Source: Pelobates cultripes
Taxonomy: Eukaryota > Chordata > Amphibia > Anura > Pelobatidae
Direction of reading: 5' to 3'
Assembly (NCBI GenBank): GCA_933207985.1
Contig: OW240916.1
Coordinates: 82,386,980 to 82,450,979, forward strand
DNA: 64,000 nt
A program made the translations under genes and the position numbers. The notes under the pieces are model-generated. The model did not search any database. It saw only the letters and a program-made list of their open reading frames with translations, and was not told where the DNA came from. This document shows, in pieces, positions 35,573 through 48,296 of this stretch. Numbering within the stretch: the first letter of the stretch is position 1; each line of letters opens with the position of its first letter.

Positions 35573-36153
35573 NNNNNNNNNNNNNNNNNNNNNNNNNNNN
35601 NNNNNNNNNNNNNNNNNNNNNNNNNNNNNNNNNNNNNNNNNNNNNNNNNNNNNNNNNNNNNNNNNNNNNNNNNNNNNNNNNNNNNNNNNNNNNNNNNNNN
35701 NNNNNNNNNNNNNNNNNNNNNNNNNNNNNNNNNNNNNNNNNNNNNNNNNNNNNNNNNNNNNNNNNNNNNNNNNNNNNNNNNNNNNNNNNNNNNNNNNNNN
35801 NNNNNNNNNNNNNNNNNNNNNNNNNNNNNNNNNNNNNNNNNNNNNNNNNNNNNNNNNNNNNNNNNNNNNNNNNNNNNNNNNNNNNNNNNNNNNNNNNNNN
35901 NNNNNNNNNNNNNNNNNNNNNNNNNNNNNNNNNNNNNNNNNNNNNNNNNNNNNNNNNNNNNNNNNNNNNNNNNNNNNNNNNNNNNNNNNNNNNNNNNNNN
36001 NNNNNNNNNNNNNNNNNNNNNNNNNNNNNNNNNNNNNNNNNNNNNNNNNNNNNNNNNNNNNNNNNNNNNNNNNNNNNNNNNNNNNNNNNNNNNNNNNNNN
36101 NNNNNNNNNNNNNNNNNNNNNNNNNNNNNNNNNNNNNNNNNNNNNNNNNNNNN
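35573..36153. other. assembly gap (581 N)
   Basis: Undetermined bases inside the minisatellite. The apparent open frames across it have no meaning. Confidence 0.99.
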
Positions 36154-36374
36154 CCCCGTCCCAAGTGCAGTATTCTTGACTTTTCATGTTATCATTACTA
36201 TCTTTCATTGTGATATATAATCATCTGAATTGTTAATGCAAGCATGTCTATGCACTACAAAAAAACAAAATCGACAACATTTTTTTTTTTTTTTACCTTT
36301 TGGCATATTTGACCTGTTTTCGTCCAAATCGGGATACGCCCATTTTCGGCAGCCGGAATTTGGATGCATCCCTA

Positions 36375-37652
36375 ATTTTAAAACTTTGTGGTTTTGGGTG
36401 ATGCTTGACATCCCCATGGGAAGTGTGATGACGTCCAACTTCTATTCGGCAGCCAAAAAATATACAACGCAATATATGTATATACAGTATTTAATACAAA
36501 AGTAAAGTGCGCACAGTGCTAAAAATAGTAAACACCAAAAAAGCAATACAAAATAAAGGTGCACTTCCCCTTTAAATCTTCTTCCGCGCAATAACAGAGA
36601 AACATATGTCTACAGAAAAAAGTTAAAATCATAGCGTAACACAAAATCACAAAATATGTCTGCAAGACTATGAATGGAACCACTCACCTGGTCCAGAGTC
36701 ATGTGCAGGCACTATAGAAAACACTTATGGATGCCCCCTTCTCAGGTCACTGGAAAATCTCCAAGACACAGACAAGTAGATTGATACAGTAGCTCAGACT
36801 TGTGCCTCCTGTCTCTGAGCTCTGCATGCAGTTCCTTTGACATCCTGGTTTGGTTTTTTACTCTTTTAATCATTTATTGCTGTGCTACCATAGTGTGCCT
36901 TTCCAAATTCCGTCCAATTAGTAGAATGTGAGATAAATTTCAAGTGTTATAGCAAAGCAAAAGGAATACTTATTTCCTGGACATATCCATGGTAGCACAA
37001 CAATGGGTAGCTCCACCCTATCCCTAATTAGACACGAGCCTAATTAAAACAAAAGATATAAGTACCCCTCCCACCCTCAGTCTTTATGTTCCTGTCCTAT
37101 CCCTAGAGCAGACTTAGTAATTCTAAGACTAGAACATTTTTCTTTTTTGCGTACCTGAAGGTCATTATTCCTGTCTCAAGGGAGTTCGGCCTCTTTTCCT
37201 TGGGAAGCTTCAGGATACGGTCCTGTGCAAAGGTGTCCCCTGAAGATGCCCCTTTAGTGACCAGGGGTTATACTTGCTGTGGCCCTAGGGGTAGTAAGTA
37301 TTTTCTGCAGTGACTCAAGGGATAGCCGGCTGGGCATGCACATACTGAGCATATGGATTTAATTTGCTGTGACCCCAGGAGTAGCAAGATTATGCCATTA
37401 CCCTAGTAGTGACGCTGCTACCCCATGGATTTACTTGCTGTGACCCTATGGGTAGCAAGATTATGCCGTTATGTATATAGCGCCAGAAAATTTTGTAGCG
37501 CTGTACCATCACCCTGTTATTGATTTTTATCACGACCAAGGGATAGCAGGCTGGGCATGCACATACAGAGCATGTGGATATAACCCCCTTCTACACTTCA
37601 TCGGTTTCATCTGAACGTTAAGTTTCATTTTAATTTGATTAATATTATTTCT
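36375..37652. other. intronic sequence, mostly unclassified
   Basis: Contains old repeats such as the 'atagcgccagaaaattttgtagcgc' LINE-tail block near 37475 and two similar 'ggatagc(c/a)ggctgggcatgcacatac' segments (37321 and 37527). No coding region was recognised. Confidence 0.4.
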
Positions 37653-37875
37653 AGGCCTCTGTGTCTTTATAGCTGCTGGATTCACTTATTCCTAGGCCTC
37701 TGTGCATTATAATATAGCTGCTGGATTCACTTATTCCTACGCCTGTGTGCATTTTAATATAGCCGCTGGATTCACGTATTCCTAGTCCTCTGTGCATTTT
37801 AACATAGTCGCTGGAAACACTTATTCCTAGGCCTCTATAGCTTTTAATATAGCCGCTGGATTCACTTATTCCTTG
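37653..37875. repeat. short tandem repeat, about 53-bp unit
   Basis: Roughly four to five imperfect copies of a unit containing 'gctggattcacttattccta' and 'ggcctctgtg'. Confidence 0.75.
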
Positions 37876-38705
37876 TGTACTTTTCCTGGTTTAACACGTT
37901 ATTCTTATTCCTATGTGCTTTTTAATACAGCTACTGAGTTCACTTTTTTTCTGCCTCTTAATATGCTTTTGTGGCCATTCATCGCTTTATTCAATTTTTC
38001 TAGGCCTCTGTGGCTTGTAAAATACATATTGGCTATTATCCACTTGATTTTTATTTTTTTTTTAAATTATTATTTTTTTTTTGTGTCACACTGCACATAT
38101 GGCACAATTATCAATCCAACAAATGATATATAAACATCAGCCCCGCATACTTTGCAAATCACAATTAGAATAACATTTTGTTTTGTTTTTTGAGATTAGG
38201 TACAGTTAGGTAAGTAACACGAGTGGCCTCAGTGGTATGAGAGTGATCGGCTGTCTAGTGACGGTTTGTGATTGTGTATGATCCACTGAGGGGGGGCATT
38301 CCCGCTTGCTGTGGTTGCCTGGTGTTTTATATCGGATTGGGGGGTGGCGGTGGGGGGCGGATTCATGATTGTGCTAATTGCTTCTTTGCTAGCCTGTTCA
38401 GGTTTGGGCCTACATGTTCCAGCTATGTTGAGTGCCTGGTGAGGTTGGATGAGTGACGTATCCCTGCGTGAAAGTCGTGTGTGGTGTTTTTGCTAGGGTT
38501 CAGGTAGGGTTTGAGTCGTGTGTGGTGTGTCTAACTACCGGGTGAGGCAACAGAGTACATGGGTGTAAAGTCAATCCCCAGGCGGGGGTAGATGGTATAT
38601 CACCCTCTGGGTATGTCCCTCATGGTGGTGCAGCGGGTCCCTGCGCCTTTTATGCTTGTCTGGCTGTAAATTCCGTTACTTCGGCTGGATTCCATTGTGA
38701 CTGGT

Positions 38706-39653
38706 TCAGACCTCTCTGGTTTGGCGGTGGCAGGATGCCCAAGGTGGTAAGTAGTGATTCGAGCTCCTGGGCGCTGTATACTGTGTGTGTGTGTGTGGTC
38801 CCTCCATGGGAGAAGATGATCGCTCATGGGGTTCCCCACCTATGTCTTTATTACGTGGCTGCTGCAGGCATGGTTGCATCTCCCTTCTCCATACAAGGGT
38901 GTTCCTGGTTAAGTCCGAAAAGATGGACAGCGTTGAACCTTCGAATTGTAGTGGGGTCTTCCCCCAGAGTGCCGCAAGGGTCAGTGCCTTGTGTTGGAGC
39001 GATTGGAATCTCACAATAAAGTCCATAGATGCGGTTGCCGGAGCTCTGGCAGGTTTTGGCAGCCGAAACATTCCTTCTAGTTGTATGGCCTTCGCCTGTT
39101 TAGGCGGCAATATGGTGGTCAGAAGGCGTCTGATAAAGTGTGGCGCCTCTGTGGTCCCCACTTAGTCGAGTATGCCCCTGACCTTTAGGTTGTATCTCCT
39201 GCGTTGGTCTTCCATAGCGTCCAGTCTATCTGTGGAGGCTTTTTGATGGTGCTGGAGGTCGGCTATATGTTTCTCTGCCGCTGACAGCCGTGCGTCTTGG
39301 GTGCAGGAAGTTACCTCCAGCCTGGTTATTTTAGTGGTTGCCGAGTCTATGGCCGTTTTGTAGTAGGCCATGTCGGCCGCGATGTTTTTACGTAGCTCGC
39401 TCAGCATTTGTTGGAGTAGGTCCGCCGTTACCGGGTCTCCTTGCTTTAGTGGAACCTTGGCGGGGTCTGGCGCTTTGCTGGCTGTCGCTCCTATATCCAG
39501 GTCGGCAGTGAAGTCATCCGAGGAGTAGGAGTAAAAATCGTCTGCCGGCGCCCTTTTGTCCCATGCGGCCTTGGTGGTGCCGCGGAGCAATTCTCTGATG
39601 TCTCAGCTCGTGGGGGCTTTGTCTGCCCTCGCTTTCTTCATCTTTTTGCCCAT
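38706..39653 (-). pseudogene. L1/Tx1-type LINE ORF1 protein, broken
   Basis: The frame starts MGKKMKKARADK at 39653 and is open apart from TGA at 39603-39605 and TAA at about 39169-39171, both in one frame. It has an acidic/serine-rich N-terminus, a heptad-rich coiled coil, then DQRRRYNLKVRGI and the RRM-like domain (LPPKQAKAIQLEGMFRLP... DFIVRFQS... DLTRNTLVWRREMQP). This is the trimer-forming RNA-binding protein layout of L1-type ORF1p. No ORF2 follows to the left, so the insertion is a fragment. GC-rich sequence at 39660-39790 may be its 5' untranslated region. Confidence 0.75.
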
Positions 39654-40629
39654 GACGGTTAGTATGCCACTGGTATGAGGGTTGCCCAATTTTGGGGCTT
39701 TTTTTCTTCCTTTTTAAGGTTCAATTTCTCCAGTTGAGACAAGGAGCTCGCAGAGATGCGACCGACCCGTGTCCCAGCTGGCTCCGCCCCCCTATTCACT
39801 GATTTTTATACCTTGTGATTTCTCTTTCTTTGTGCTTTCGCTATAATTTTATTATACATTCCTAAAGTTTCTGTACTTACATTCGTGGCCATTCACGTTT
39901 TTTCCTCTGTGTTCAATCCCTGTGAATGCGCATGTGTATTCTGAAATGTTAGTCCAGTTGTGGTGGTTGTAGTGTCTTATTGGCTCCCCCTTTTAAGCAA
40001 CAAAAGCTAAAGAGAAATTTCTTTTAGGTTTTTCCCTATATTAAATAAGTAGATTTGTGTGTCGTTTTAATCTTATTTAGAATTTTTTTTATTTTTTTGG
40101 GGCCCTGAAATCTTCACCCCTTTTAACCATGAGACTCTTATTTCTTTACAATTGTTTAATATTAAGTTAGCTCTATCGGTTAAACTAGCATCGGTCAGAA
40201 GAATATCAGAGGGGTTACTGCTCATTCAGGTAATGGCCATCTCACCAGCCTTTCTCCATTAAGCTTTATAGGACCAAATCTATTGATGCTCAGTTAGGCA
40301 GGAAAGGTGCTCTTTGTTTCCGTCTAGTCACCATCACTGTCCACCCCATGTTTTAAGATGGTCTCATTTCCTGCTGTGCTTGGTAATAGATTCCGTATGT
40401 CACTACTTGTGTGCTCTTGCCTTGCAAGGAAGGAACACATAATTTAAATATTTACTGAGAAATTAATTTCCTTTCTGATGGTGAGAAGAGAGCCCTTCAT
40501 TTTGCTTTCTTTTCTGCTTGGCTAAACTTAGAACTGAGGATTTTAGATGAAGGGTTAGATGGGGAAGAGCATAATAAATCCTTGCATTATGGTTGTTTCT
40601 ACTTTATTCCATGTTTCACCAGAGATCAT

Positions 40630-41041
40630 TTAAAGGGACACTATAGTCACCCAGACCACTTCAGCTCAATGAAGTGGTCTGGGTGCCAGGTCCCTCAGGT
40701 TTTAACCCTTCAGATGCAAACATAGCAGTTTCAGAGGGGTTAATCCAGCCCCTAGTGGCTGTCTTCCGGACAGCCACTAGAGGCGCATCCGAGAAATGCT
40801 TTCCTATGGACAATTTAAATGCGCGCGATACTTGCCGCGCATGCGCATTCGGCTCCGCTGACGTCGGACAGGGAGGAGAGGTCACCAGCACCGAGGGAGC
40901 CCGATGCTGGATTAAATGAACTGAAGGGGTTTTAACCCCTTCAGCGCCATGGGAGGGGGACCCTGAGGGTGGGGGCACCATCAGGGCACTATAGTGTCAG
41001 GAAAACCGCTTTGTTTTCCTGGCACTATAGTGATCCTTTAA
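40630..41041. mobile_element. multi-hairpin TTAA MITE (type A), copy 5
   Basis: TTAA-flanked: TTAAAGGGACACTATAGTCACC at the left and TGATCCTTTAA at the right. The agaccacttc/gaagtggtct, gacagccactag and ctgagggtg/caccatcag hairpins are present. The catagcag hairpin is reduced to one arm. Confidence 0.75.
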
Positions 41042-42211
41042 TTTGTCTGGTAAGAATGGAATTTAATTCAACAGACATTTTGTAATCATTTCAATATATG
41101 GCAATTCATATATATTTTATATATTTTTCCTAACATAATATGTTTGCATTTAAAATACCTCAGTCATTCTGCTTTGACATATCTTATCATATGGCTTTTC
41201 CACAAAGAGTAATATCCCTTGGTTTCAGAGTATTGTAAGATAAACAATCAAACCTATGAAAAATACCTTTTGTTGTGTAACATTTCTAACCAAGATCATA
41301 ACTGTTATGTTTTATTTTAGCAGAGATGGTTTATACCCTTTTATTATAACACAAAGCACCCATGTGTATGCATTTAAATAAGAAAATATATATGTGATTG
41401 CTTATGATTTTTTTTTTATTGATTTTTTTTGCAATGACCGGTTTTATACTGAAATATACACGCACAAGAACTCACTTTTATTGTCGCCAACAATTGTATT
41501 CATAAGCACAATAACTGGGGGTCACAACCAGAACAATGGGTTACTGCCCTGTCGCCTCTGGGTTGGGGAGATAATTTAATGAAGTATTGCTAACTTTATC
41601 CAATCCCTAGACAGCAGGGTGCCACAATAATAAAACATGTAAAACCATACTTTCCACATAAGTTATATATACATATCATAGCTCCTTAGATAGGTCTCGT
41701 TCCCCCAAGCGAATTGTCTCTTGCGCTTTCTGATGATTTGAATTTCATTTTAATCTCCTTTTATATTTATTAACAGTCTAATTGCCCAAATGTATCTGCC
41801 ATTTGGGTGGGAAATTACTTGGTTTATGCAGCCTTAGTTACACCCCCTACATACTTCATGTAAAGAGAGATCTAATCTTTACACTTCCTCTACACAGTCT
41901 GTTTTAACTTTGAATGTCTTATCTCCTTCTCTGGTAATAGCCTGATGGAGTCTGCAAGGGCATCCTGTGTGTGCTTAAAGTTAAACTAACAGAGCAGAAA
42001 ATAGAAACTTTTCGCATCTGATTGAAAATGAGAACGTTTTCATGTTGGTGGTGTGAGACAAAGCCAAGGGATGTGGCTAGGGCAGCAGAAATAAAAGTTC
42101 ATTTAAATTATGGTCAATAACTTTCCATTTACATCATGATTTTTAAACGTAAAGACTCATCCTTGCTGGTTGTTATAATTTGAATATTTCCAACCAGATG
42201 AAGATTTCATA
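41042..42211 (+). other. crtc1 intron; little recognised
   Basis: AT-rich. 41825-42110 resembles the interior of the type B repeats at 14880-15535 and 53340-53600. Confidence 0.4.
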
Positions 42212-42640
42212 TTAAAGGGACTCTATAGTCACCAGAACAACTGCAGCTTAATGTTGTTCTGGTGAGTATAATCATTGCATTCAGGCATTTTGTATGCAAA
42301 AACTCAGAGAAAAGGAAGTGTTTACATTGCCCCTAGGGACACCTTAAAGTGACCACTCCTCAGATGGACACTGTAGGTGCTTCCTGGCTTAGTGCTGCAC
42401 ATTAAGCAGCAGTGCCATTCAGCATCTCTGCATGGGGACGTTGAATTTTTCTCATAGAGTTGCATTAATACAGTGCATCTCTATGAGGAGATGCTGATTG
42501 GCCAAAACTGTGTTTGGCTCTGCCCTTGCCAATTTCAGCCAATCCAATGCTTTCCCTATGGAAAATCGGCAATTGATGTCACCAAGGGGGCGGCGCCAGC
42601 GGACCAGAGCGGCGCTGGAATTCTTTAAGAACAATAACTT
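42212..42640. mobile_element. TTAA-type MITE (type B)
   Basis: Begins TTAAAGGGACTCTATAGTCACC, has the caccagaacaa/ttgttctggtg hairpin and the 'ctatgaggagatgctgattggcc' block. The right end is not clear. Confidence 0.5.
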
Positions 42641-44199
42641 TTTCATGTTATTTTAACAGCTATATCAGTACTGATTTTTTTGTATTTAATTAGAAATAAA
42701 TAGATAATTCAATTATTGCAAGGAGAACTATCTCCAGTTCAAAAGGTTAATCACTTATATTTGGAGAACAATATTCATGCATTTTCTTAAACGTAAATGC
42801 TTGTTAACTGTAGTGGTTAAACAAAATATCTTTAAAAATGGAAACTGACACAGTTTGCCCTCTTACCTGGGTCCATGCCAGTCTCCAAGCTTTCCGTTAT
42901 GCTGGATCATATGCACTTGGCAAAGCTAGATGCCAATCCTGCTGGTCATTCTTTGGCTGAGAGCTTCAGTTGAGCACACTCAGTCAATGTATGACCCTTT
43001 GTGCAAAGAATATGCACAGAATTGACATTGGCCAGCCTAGAAGTCATGTTTTGGGCTTGCTCATGGACTAGAAATGCAGCTGCCTGAGATGGAATTGCAC
43101 TTCTGACAGCAATCTAAAATATCTCCGAGATTTATATAGAAAAGCTGCACACAGACTCAAAGCGCTACGACCACTTCAAATTCCTGAAGTGTTCTGGGTG
43201 TTTGGAGTAACCTTTTAAGGTAAGATGTTGATTTTTTTTTTTTTTTCTCAGAATAACAATAGGGTAAATGTATTTTTCTGAACTGTGTATGTTTATTTTT
43301 GCTGTGAAAATGTTCATTTTATCTTTGCAGACACAAGTTTAACTTGGATTAATGGAATTAATTTACCAAAAATGTAAATTTTGTATACATATTCAGCTTT
43401 ATACTTATATTTCATGCTTAAAACATTTGGACTATAATATATCTTTAGATAGATTATTTTTTTCATTTAGATTTAAATAAAATAAATCTGATAGTTTTTT
43501 GTTTTAAATAAAAAAAATGGACTTTTATCCACAATGGCTTTGAGGCCTAAATACCAGTGAGGTTGCATTAAAAGTAAGTAAATAAAATACAGTGTTGAAA
43601 AAAAATAAGGATTGCAAATACCCTGTGTGTAGAAATTGCTTGAAATGGAAAGAGGGCTGTATAGGACTAAAAGCAGCACAAAAAATAGAATAGGAGGAGA
43701 AAAGGAAACAAAGCTGAAATGCCAACAAAACCTGAAAGGCCAACATGAATGTTCAATGGCGCAGCTATATGTATAAATCAACCAGAAGTGTCCGGAGGGT
43801 TTAAAGACTGAAATTTAAGAGATCTTTACATTAAAAGAGTAAAAATAATTTAATCTTTAGCCAAGTTGGAGATTACTTCCCACACTCTTGTTTTGGTGAT
43901 AACTGTTTTCAGCTCACCACTGCACTCTGGGTTTACATCATTGTCCTTGAGTATTGATAGAGCATGGATCTAATACAGAGGTAATACTACATCTCCACTG
44001 CGACCAAATTACAATTACAAAATAAAATGAGTAATTGAACACATCTACTGGCTCTTTTTCCAGGCAAGCATTAAACTGATAGTATGTATTAAAGTTTCAA
44101 CATTTTATTTCATACTTTTTTTCTTGTGTGTCAGCTCAAAAATGTCCCTGTTGTTTTTTCACCTCTATAACGTTGAGGATTGTATACTACGAACATCTC
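42641..44199 (+). other. crtc1 intron; nothing recognised
   Basis: No clear repeat ends or coding sequence. The open frame over 43473-43781 on the minus strand lacks any recognisable feature. Confidence 0.45.
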
Positions 44200-44640
44200 T
44201 TAAAGGGACACTCTAGGCATCCAGACTACTTCAGCTAATTTAAGTAGTCTGGGTGCTGTGACCTTTTTGCACTTAGTGCTGCAATGTAAAACATTACAGT
44301 TCCAGAGAATTGTAATATTTACATTTTAGCTCTAAGTCTGCCCTCTGTGGCTGTCTAACAGACAGCCACTAGAGGTCTTCTGGAATCCAAACGGACTTTT
44401 GGTCCGTTATCTGATGCTGGACGTCCTTACGGATCTCCAGCGTCTGGTTTTCCCTTATAGGAAAGCATTGAAAATTCCAAAGAACTTTACCACGCTGTGT
44501 AAAATGACTAGCACTCTGGTTGAATTCCAAGCCAACCAATCAGAGTGCTCTGAGTCAAATTGCAGGGCGTGGGAAGGCTTTATTAGCCTTTACCCGCCCT
44601 GTGGAGCTCAGTCTGTGCCGTGCCCTCGCCGGGATGGATT
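44200..44640. mobile_element. TTAA-type MITE fragment
   Basis: Begins TTAAAGGGACACTCTAGGCATCC with the agactacttc/aagtagtct hairpin and gacagccactagagg. The right terminus is missing. Confidence 0.5.
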
Positions 44641-45307
44641 AATTTTTTAGCGTCGTTTATTTTTTTCATCTTTTTTTTTTTAATATCAAGCTAGGGTCCC
44701 CTAGTCACCTTATTGTTATTTATAGCCCCACCCGCTGCTCAGGGGGGAGGACAATAGGTGTGGTGTGTGTCTCCTCCCCTCACCCCCCATTCTCATTTAG
44801 TGCCCCCACCCGCCGCTCAAGGGTGGGGGCTCTAGGTCTCCCCTTCAGTTTAAATTGCTGACCGTGTTTGCTAGAAGGTATATATTATGTATTGCAAGCT
44901 AGCTCATTACCTTAAGTAGAATATAACGTATAAGCCCAAAGAGCCAATGTGAAATTATCAGTTAGAGTGATTTAACCTCCTTTGGTTGAAATAAGAACTT
45001 TAAAAAAGCCCCTGACAAAAATGTGGTTTCTCATCTAACTGTTGCTAACCAGAGGCATATAAGTATTTATATCCTGCTAAATAAAGCTTTCACTAATAAG
45101 ATCGAGACTAAAGAAATTAATATATCAGGGGCACTATTCATATTATTGGATTTTATAAAGAATGTGTAGAGATACAAGGCTTCTCAATATCAATCTATCG
45201 GGACATATAAGCAATCCTGTCTTGCTAAATGAATACCCAAATGTTTTGCCTTACTAGATCTGTTGCCATACATTCATTCAAATTAAGAATTTGCTAAAGC
45301 ACACATT

Positions 45308-45309
<2 letters not shown>

Positions 45310-45385
<76 letters not shown>
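45310..45385. repeat. (TA)n microsatellite
   Basis: About 38 TA units, intronic. Confidence 0.95.
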
Positions 45386-45392
<7 letters not shown>

Positions 45393-45917
45393 TACTGTAA
45401 ACATCCCAGTGGTACAGTGTCCCATAAAAGTCAAAATAAATAATTTCAAGCAGTAACCAAGCCAGGAACATGGAAAGGTCATAAACCTTCAAGCAAAAAT
45501 ACAAGTAAGATTTCAGGTAACGTTCATGGAGTTTGCTATAGGATGGATCGACTCGTCTATGTGAAACTTGTGCAATTCAAGATGCATGCCAGACTGAAAT
45601 TGCTAATTTTGTACTACAGGATGTAAATAGGGCTTGATTGCTTTGTGACTAATGCAAGGAGCATAGATATTGCATATAACTGTATAAAATTGTTTTTCTT
45701 TGAAGATAAGGCTATATTTAATCAAAATTTTAACCTATTTTATGGTCACTTCCTGCCAGGTGATTGTCACTTTTCATGTAAAATATTTTGAAAGTGAAAT
45801 ATCATGTCATACGTCCTCTGCATATTCACCTTTTTGTTTTATCTGCTTACAAATCTCATTGGGTACATGTTTGCAGTTTTGCAGAGGCATTTACCAATAA
45901 AGTTTTTGTTTTTTCAG

Positions 45918-46055
45918 ACTCCCTTTCAGTCCTCTGGATTGGACACAAGTAGAACAACTCGGCATCATGGTCTCGTGGACAGGGTTTATAGAGACCGAAA
46001 TCGCCTCGGATCCCCTCACAGAAGACCTTTGTCTGTAGATAAACATGGACGGCAA
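45918..46055 (+). CDS. crtc1: crtc1 exon (probable exon 3), ends at a U12-type donor
   Basis: The exon is 138 bp and 46 codons, phase 0 at both ends. The acceptor is a pyrimidine run ending TTTTTTCAG. It encodes [20 protein letters not shown], then the [20 protein letters not shown] region conserved in CRTC1. It joins in frame after PFQ of the previous exon. The last codon is CAA (KHGRQ), and there is no GT after it: the intron begins ATATCCTTC, the minor-spliceosome donor. Reading on without splicing adds unrelated residues and reaches a stop at about 46127. Confidence 0.92.
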
Positions 46056-46064
46056 ATATCCTTC
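46056..46064 (+). promoter_or_regulatory. U12-type 5' splice site ATATCCTTC
   Basis: Eight of nine bases fit the minor-class donor consensus (A/G)TATCCTTT. The intron starts with AT, not GT. The coding frame of crtc1 requires the exon to end exactly here. Confidence 0.88.
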
Positions 46065-46174
46065 AGAAGAAAAAAAAAAATGCTCCCCCTTGTCTCAGTG
46101 GGGTTGACTTTGTTGCACTATATATGAACTGTAATATCTCTTCAATCAAAAATAACTCTCTAAACACTTATGTA

Positions 46175-47134
46175 TACACTGATCAGCCACAACATTAAAA
46201 CCACTTGCCTAATATCATATAAGTCCCTCTTGTGCTGCCAAAATAGCTCTAATGGTTTGAGGCATGGATGCCACTAGACCTCTGATCGTGTCCTGTGGTA
46301 TCTGGCACCAAGACATTAACAGCATGCAAGGTGGGGCCTCCATGGATTGGATTCGTTATTCCAGCACATCCCACGGGGACTTTGGAGGCCAAAGCAACAC
46401 CTTGAACTCTTGTCATGTTCTTTAAACCATTCCTGAATTATGTTTGCAGTGTGGCAGGGTGCATTATCCTGCTGAAAGAGGTGACTGCCATTAGGGCACG
46501 CCATTGCAATGACTGGGTGTACGTGGTCTGCAACAATCATTAGGTAGGTTGTACATGTGCCTCAGTCGGACTACATTCTTCTTATAGTGCATCTTACTGC
46601 CATCTCCCTAGGAAAGCAACGTCTCATGTCTCCTTTGAAGGCCCTTTCAATGGTGGACACTCTGACCAGTCTTTGTTATGCAGAACCATATACAGCAATC
46701 TGCAATGCTCAGTGTGTTCTGACACCTTTCTATCATAGCCAGCATTAAGATCTTTGTAAATTTAAGCTACTGTAGCTCTTCTTTGTGATCGAATCAGACA
46801 AGCTAGCCTTCGCTCCCCATGTGCATCAATGAGCCTTGGGTACCTGTGACGCTGGTTCACCAGTTGACATTCCTTGCACCACTTTTGATAGGTACTAACC
46901 TTGGAGATGCTCTGACCCAATCCTCTAGCCATCACTATTTTGCCTTTGTAAAAGTCACTCCGACCTTTTCACTGGCCCATTTATTTTGCTTCAAACACAT
47001 GATAATCAAGAATTGACTGTTCACTCTCGTCATAATATATGCCACCCCTTGACAGGTACCATTGTAACATTATAATCAATGTTACGCACTTCTTCACCTA
47101 TCAGTGGTTTTATTGTTGTAGTCGATCAGTCTAT
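46175..47134 (-). mobile_element. Tc1/mariner-like element, degraded
   Basis: Imperfect inverted ends: 'cactgatcagccacaacatt' at the left and, inverted, 'gttgtagtcgatcagt' at the right, with TA on either side. Minus-strand 46540-46316 carries HLFQQDNAPCHTA, the second catalytic Asp motif of Tc1/mariner transposases. The reading then shifts frame and degenerates. It lies inside the U12-type intron. Confidence 0.75.
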
Positions 47135-48296
47135 ATCCATCAATGTACAACAAAATCACACAATGATTATTGATTCGGATCAGTTTAGTGTTTCATCCTA
47201 CTGAGTTTTATAAAATTAGTACAGTTGAATTGGGTAATAGCATATTACGAATGTTATATATTGGGGACATATTTTTAAATTATATAATATATTAAGATAT
47301 TATTGGTGACTGAATACTTTGCTATTATTTAAACACTTGGAACTTAAACAGTGCCCTTTGATAACAATGCTATGTCTTGTTATAGAACATATACAGTCAT
47401 GGGAAAGAGAAAGTGCACTCTCTTTATACAGTGCATAAACAAATGACCGCAAACCTCAATGAGCTCAAGCAACGTTGTATAAACGAGTAGGCCAGAATTC
47501 CTCCACAACAATGTGTGACTGATGAAGTCATTCAGAAAACTATTACTTCAAGTTATTGCTGCTAAAGGTGGTTCTACGAGCTGTTGAATTATAATATGTA
47601 CTTAGTTTTTCACACATGGCTTCTTCATTTTAGCTTTAAGTTTGTTAAATTATGACACGATGTAATATGTTGTGTGTTGTTGTTGTCCCGTTTGAGATTT
47701 TTGGCGAAATGCATGTGTCAGGGGCTCTGGTTTCCTTTCAGTATATTAGAATGTTCGGCTAATATACTAGTTCATTGTTACTTTTTACTATACTAGTTCA
47801 TTGTTACTGTAGGAAGCACTTCTGTACCATTTCATACCACTAATTTATTTCATCATCACGTCGCTGGCTGGGTTTGTCTAGGTGATTCAGATGATAGTTA
47901 TTTAGATCAGTGCCCTTAAAGGCACGAGCTAGGGTTTATCAGTTGCTACATTTCTCTAAATATTTCTACTACTTTCTGGGTTACTTGTTACATTTATTGC
48001 TGCAGGTACCAGTTTACTATCTGTCTGCTTCCTTACATTTAAACGATTACAATATTTTGTATATGTGTTGCAACTCGTACCTCTATTATGACTCATTGAA
48101 TAGATGTTCGGCTGAGTTATACACATTCTGGGACTTCGCTGTTTTACTTGTATACTAGAGTTAAACATTGTAAGATTAAGTAATTTTTTTTTTATCACTA
48201 TTTTCCAGCTTTTGCATGTGCATCCATTGGCCAAGTTGCACACATTAACTTATAATACCACTCCTGATGTTAGACTACAAATTGACCTAGACTTTT
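47135..48296 (+). other. crtc1 intron; nothing recognised
   Basis: AT-rich, with no assignable element. Confidence 0.45.

Larger units (their letters stand above)
34731..36374. mobile_element. hAT-like element carrying a minisatellite and the assembly gap
   Basis: The left end 'tagggatgggccgaaaccg' and right end 'ggatgcatcccta' are imperfect inverted repeats. The flanks atttaaag and attttaaa are only similar, so the duplication is uncertain. The left end matches, in reverse, the sequence at 18420-18511. Confidence 0.5.

Noticed and set aside
35517..36213. Open frames of about 200 codons across the gap
   Set aside because: They consist almost wholly of undetermined bases.
45804..46127. A 107-codon frame as a complete small gene
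   Set aside because: It is crtc1 exon 3 with unspliced intron on both sides; only 45918-46055 is coding.
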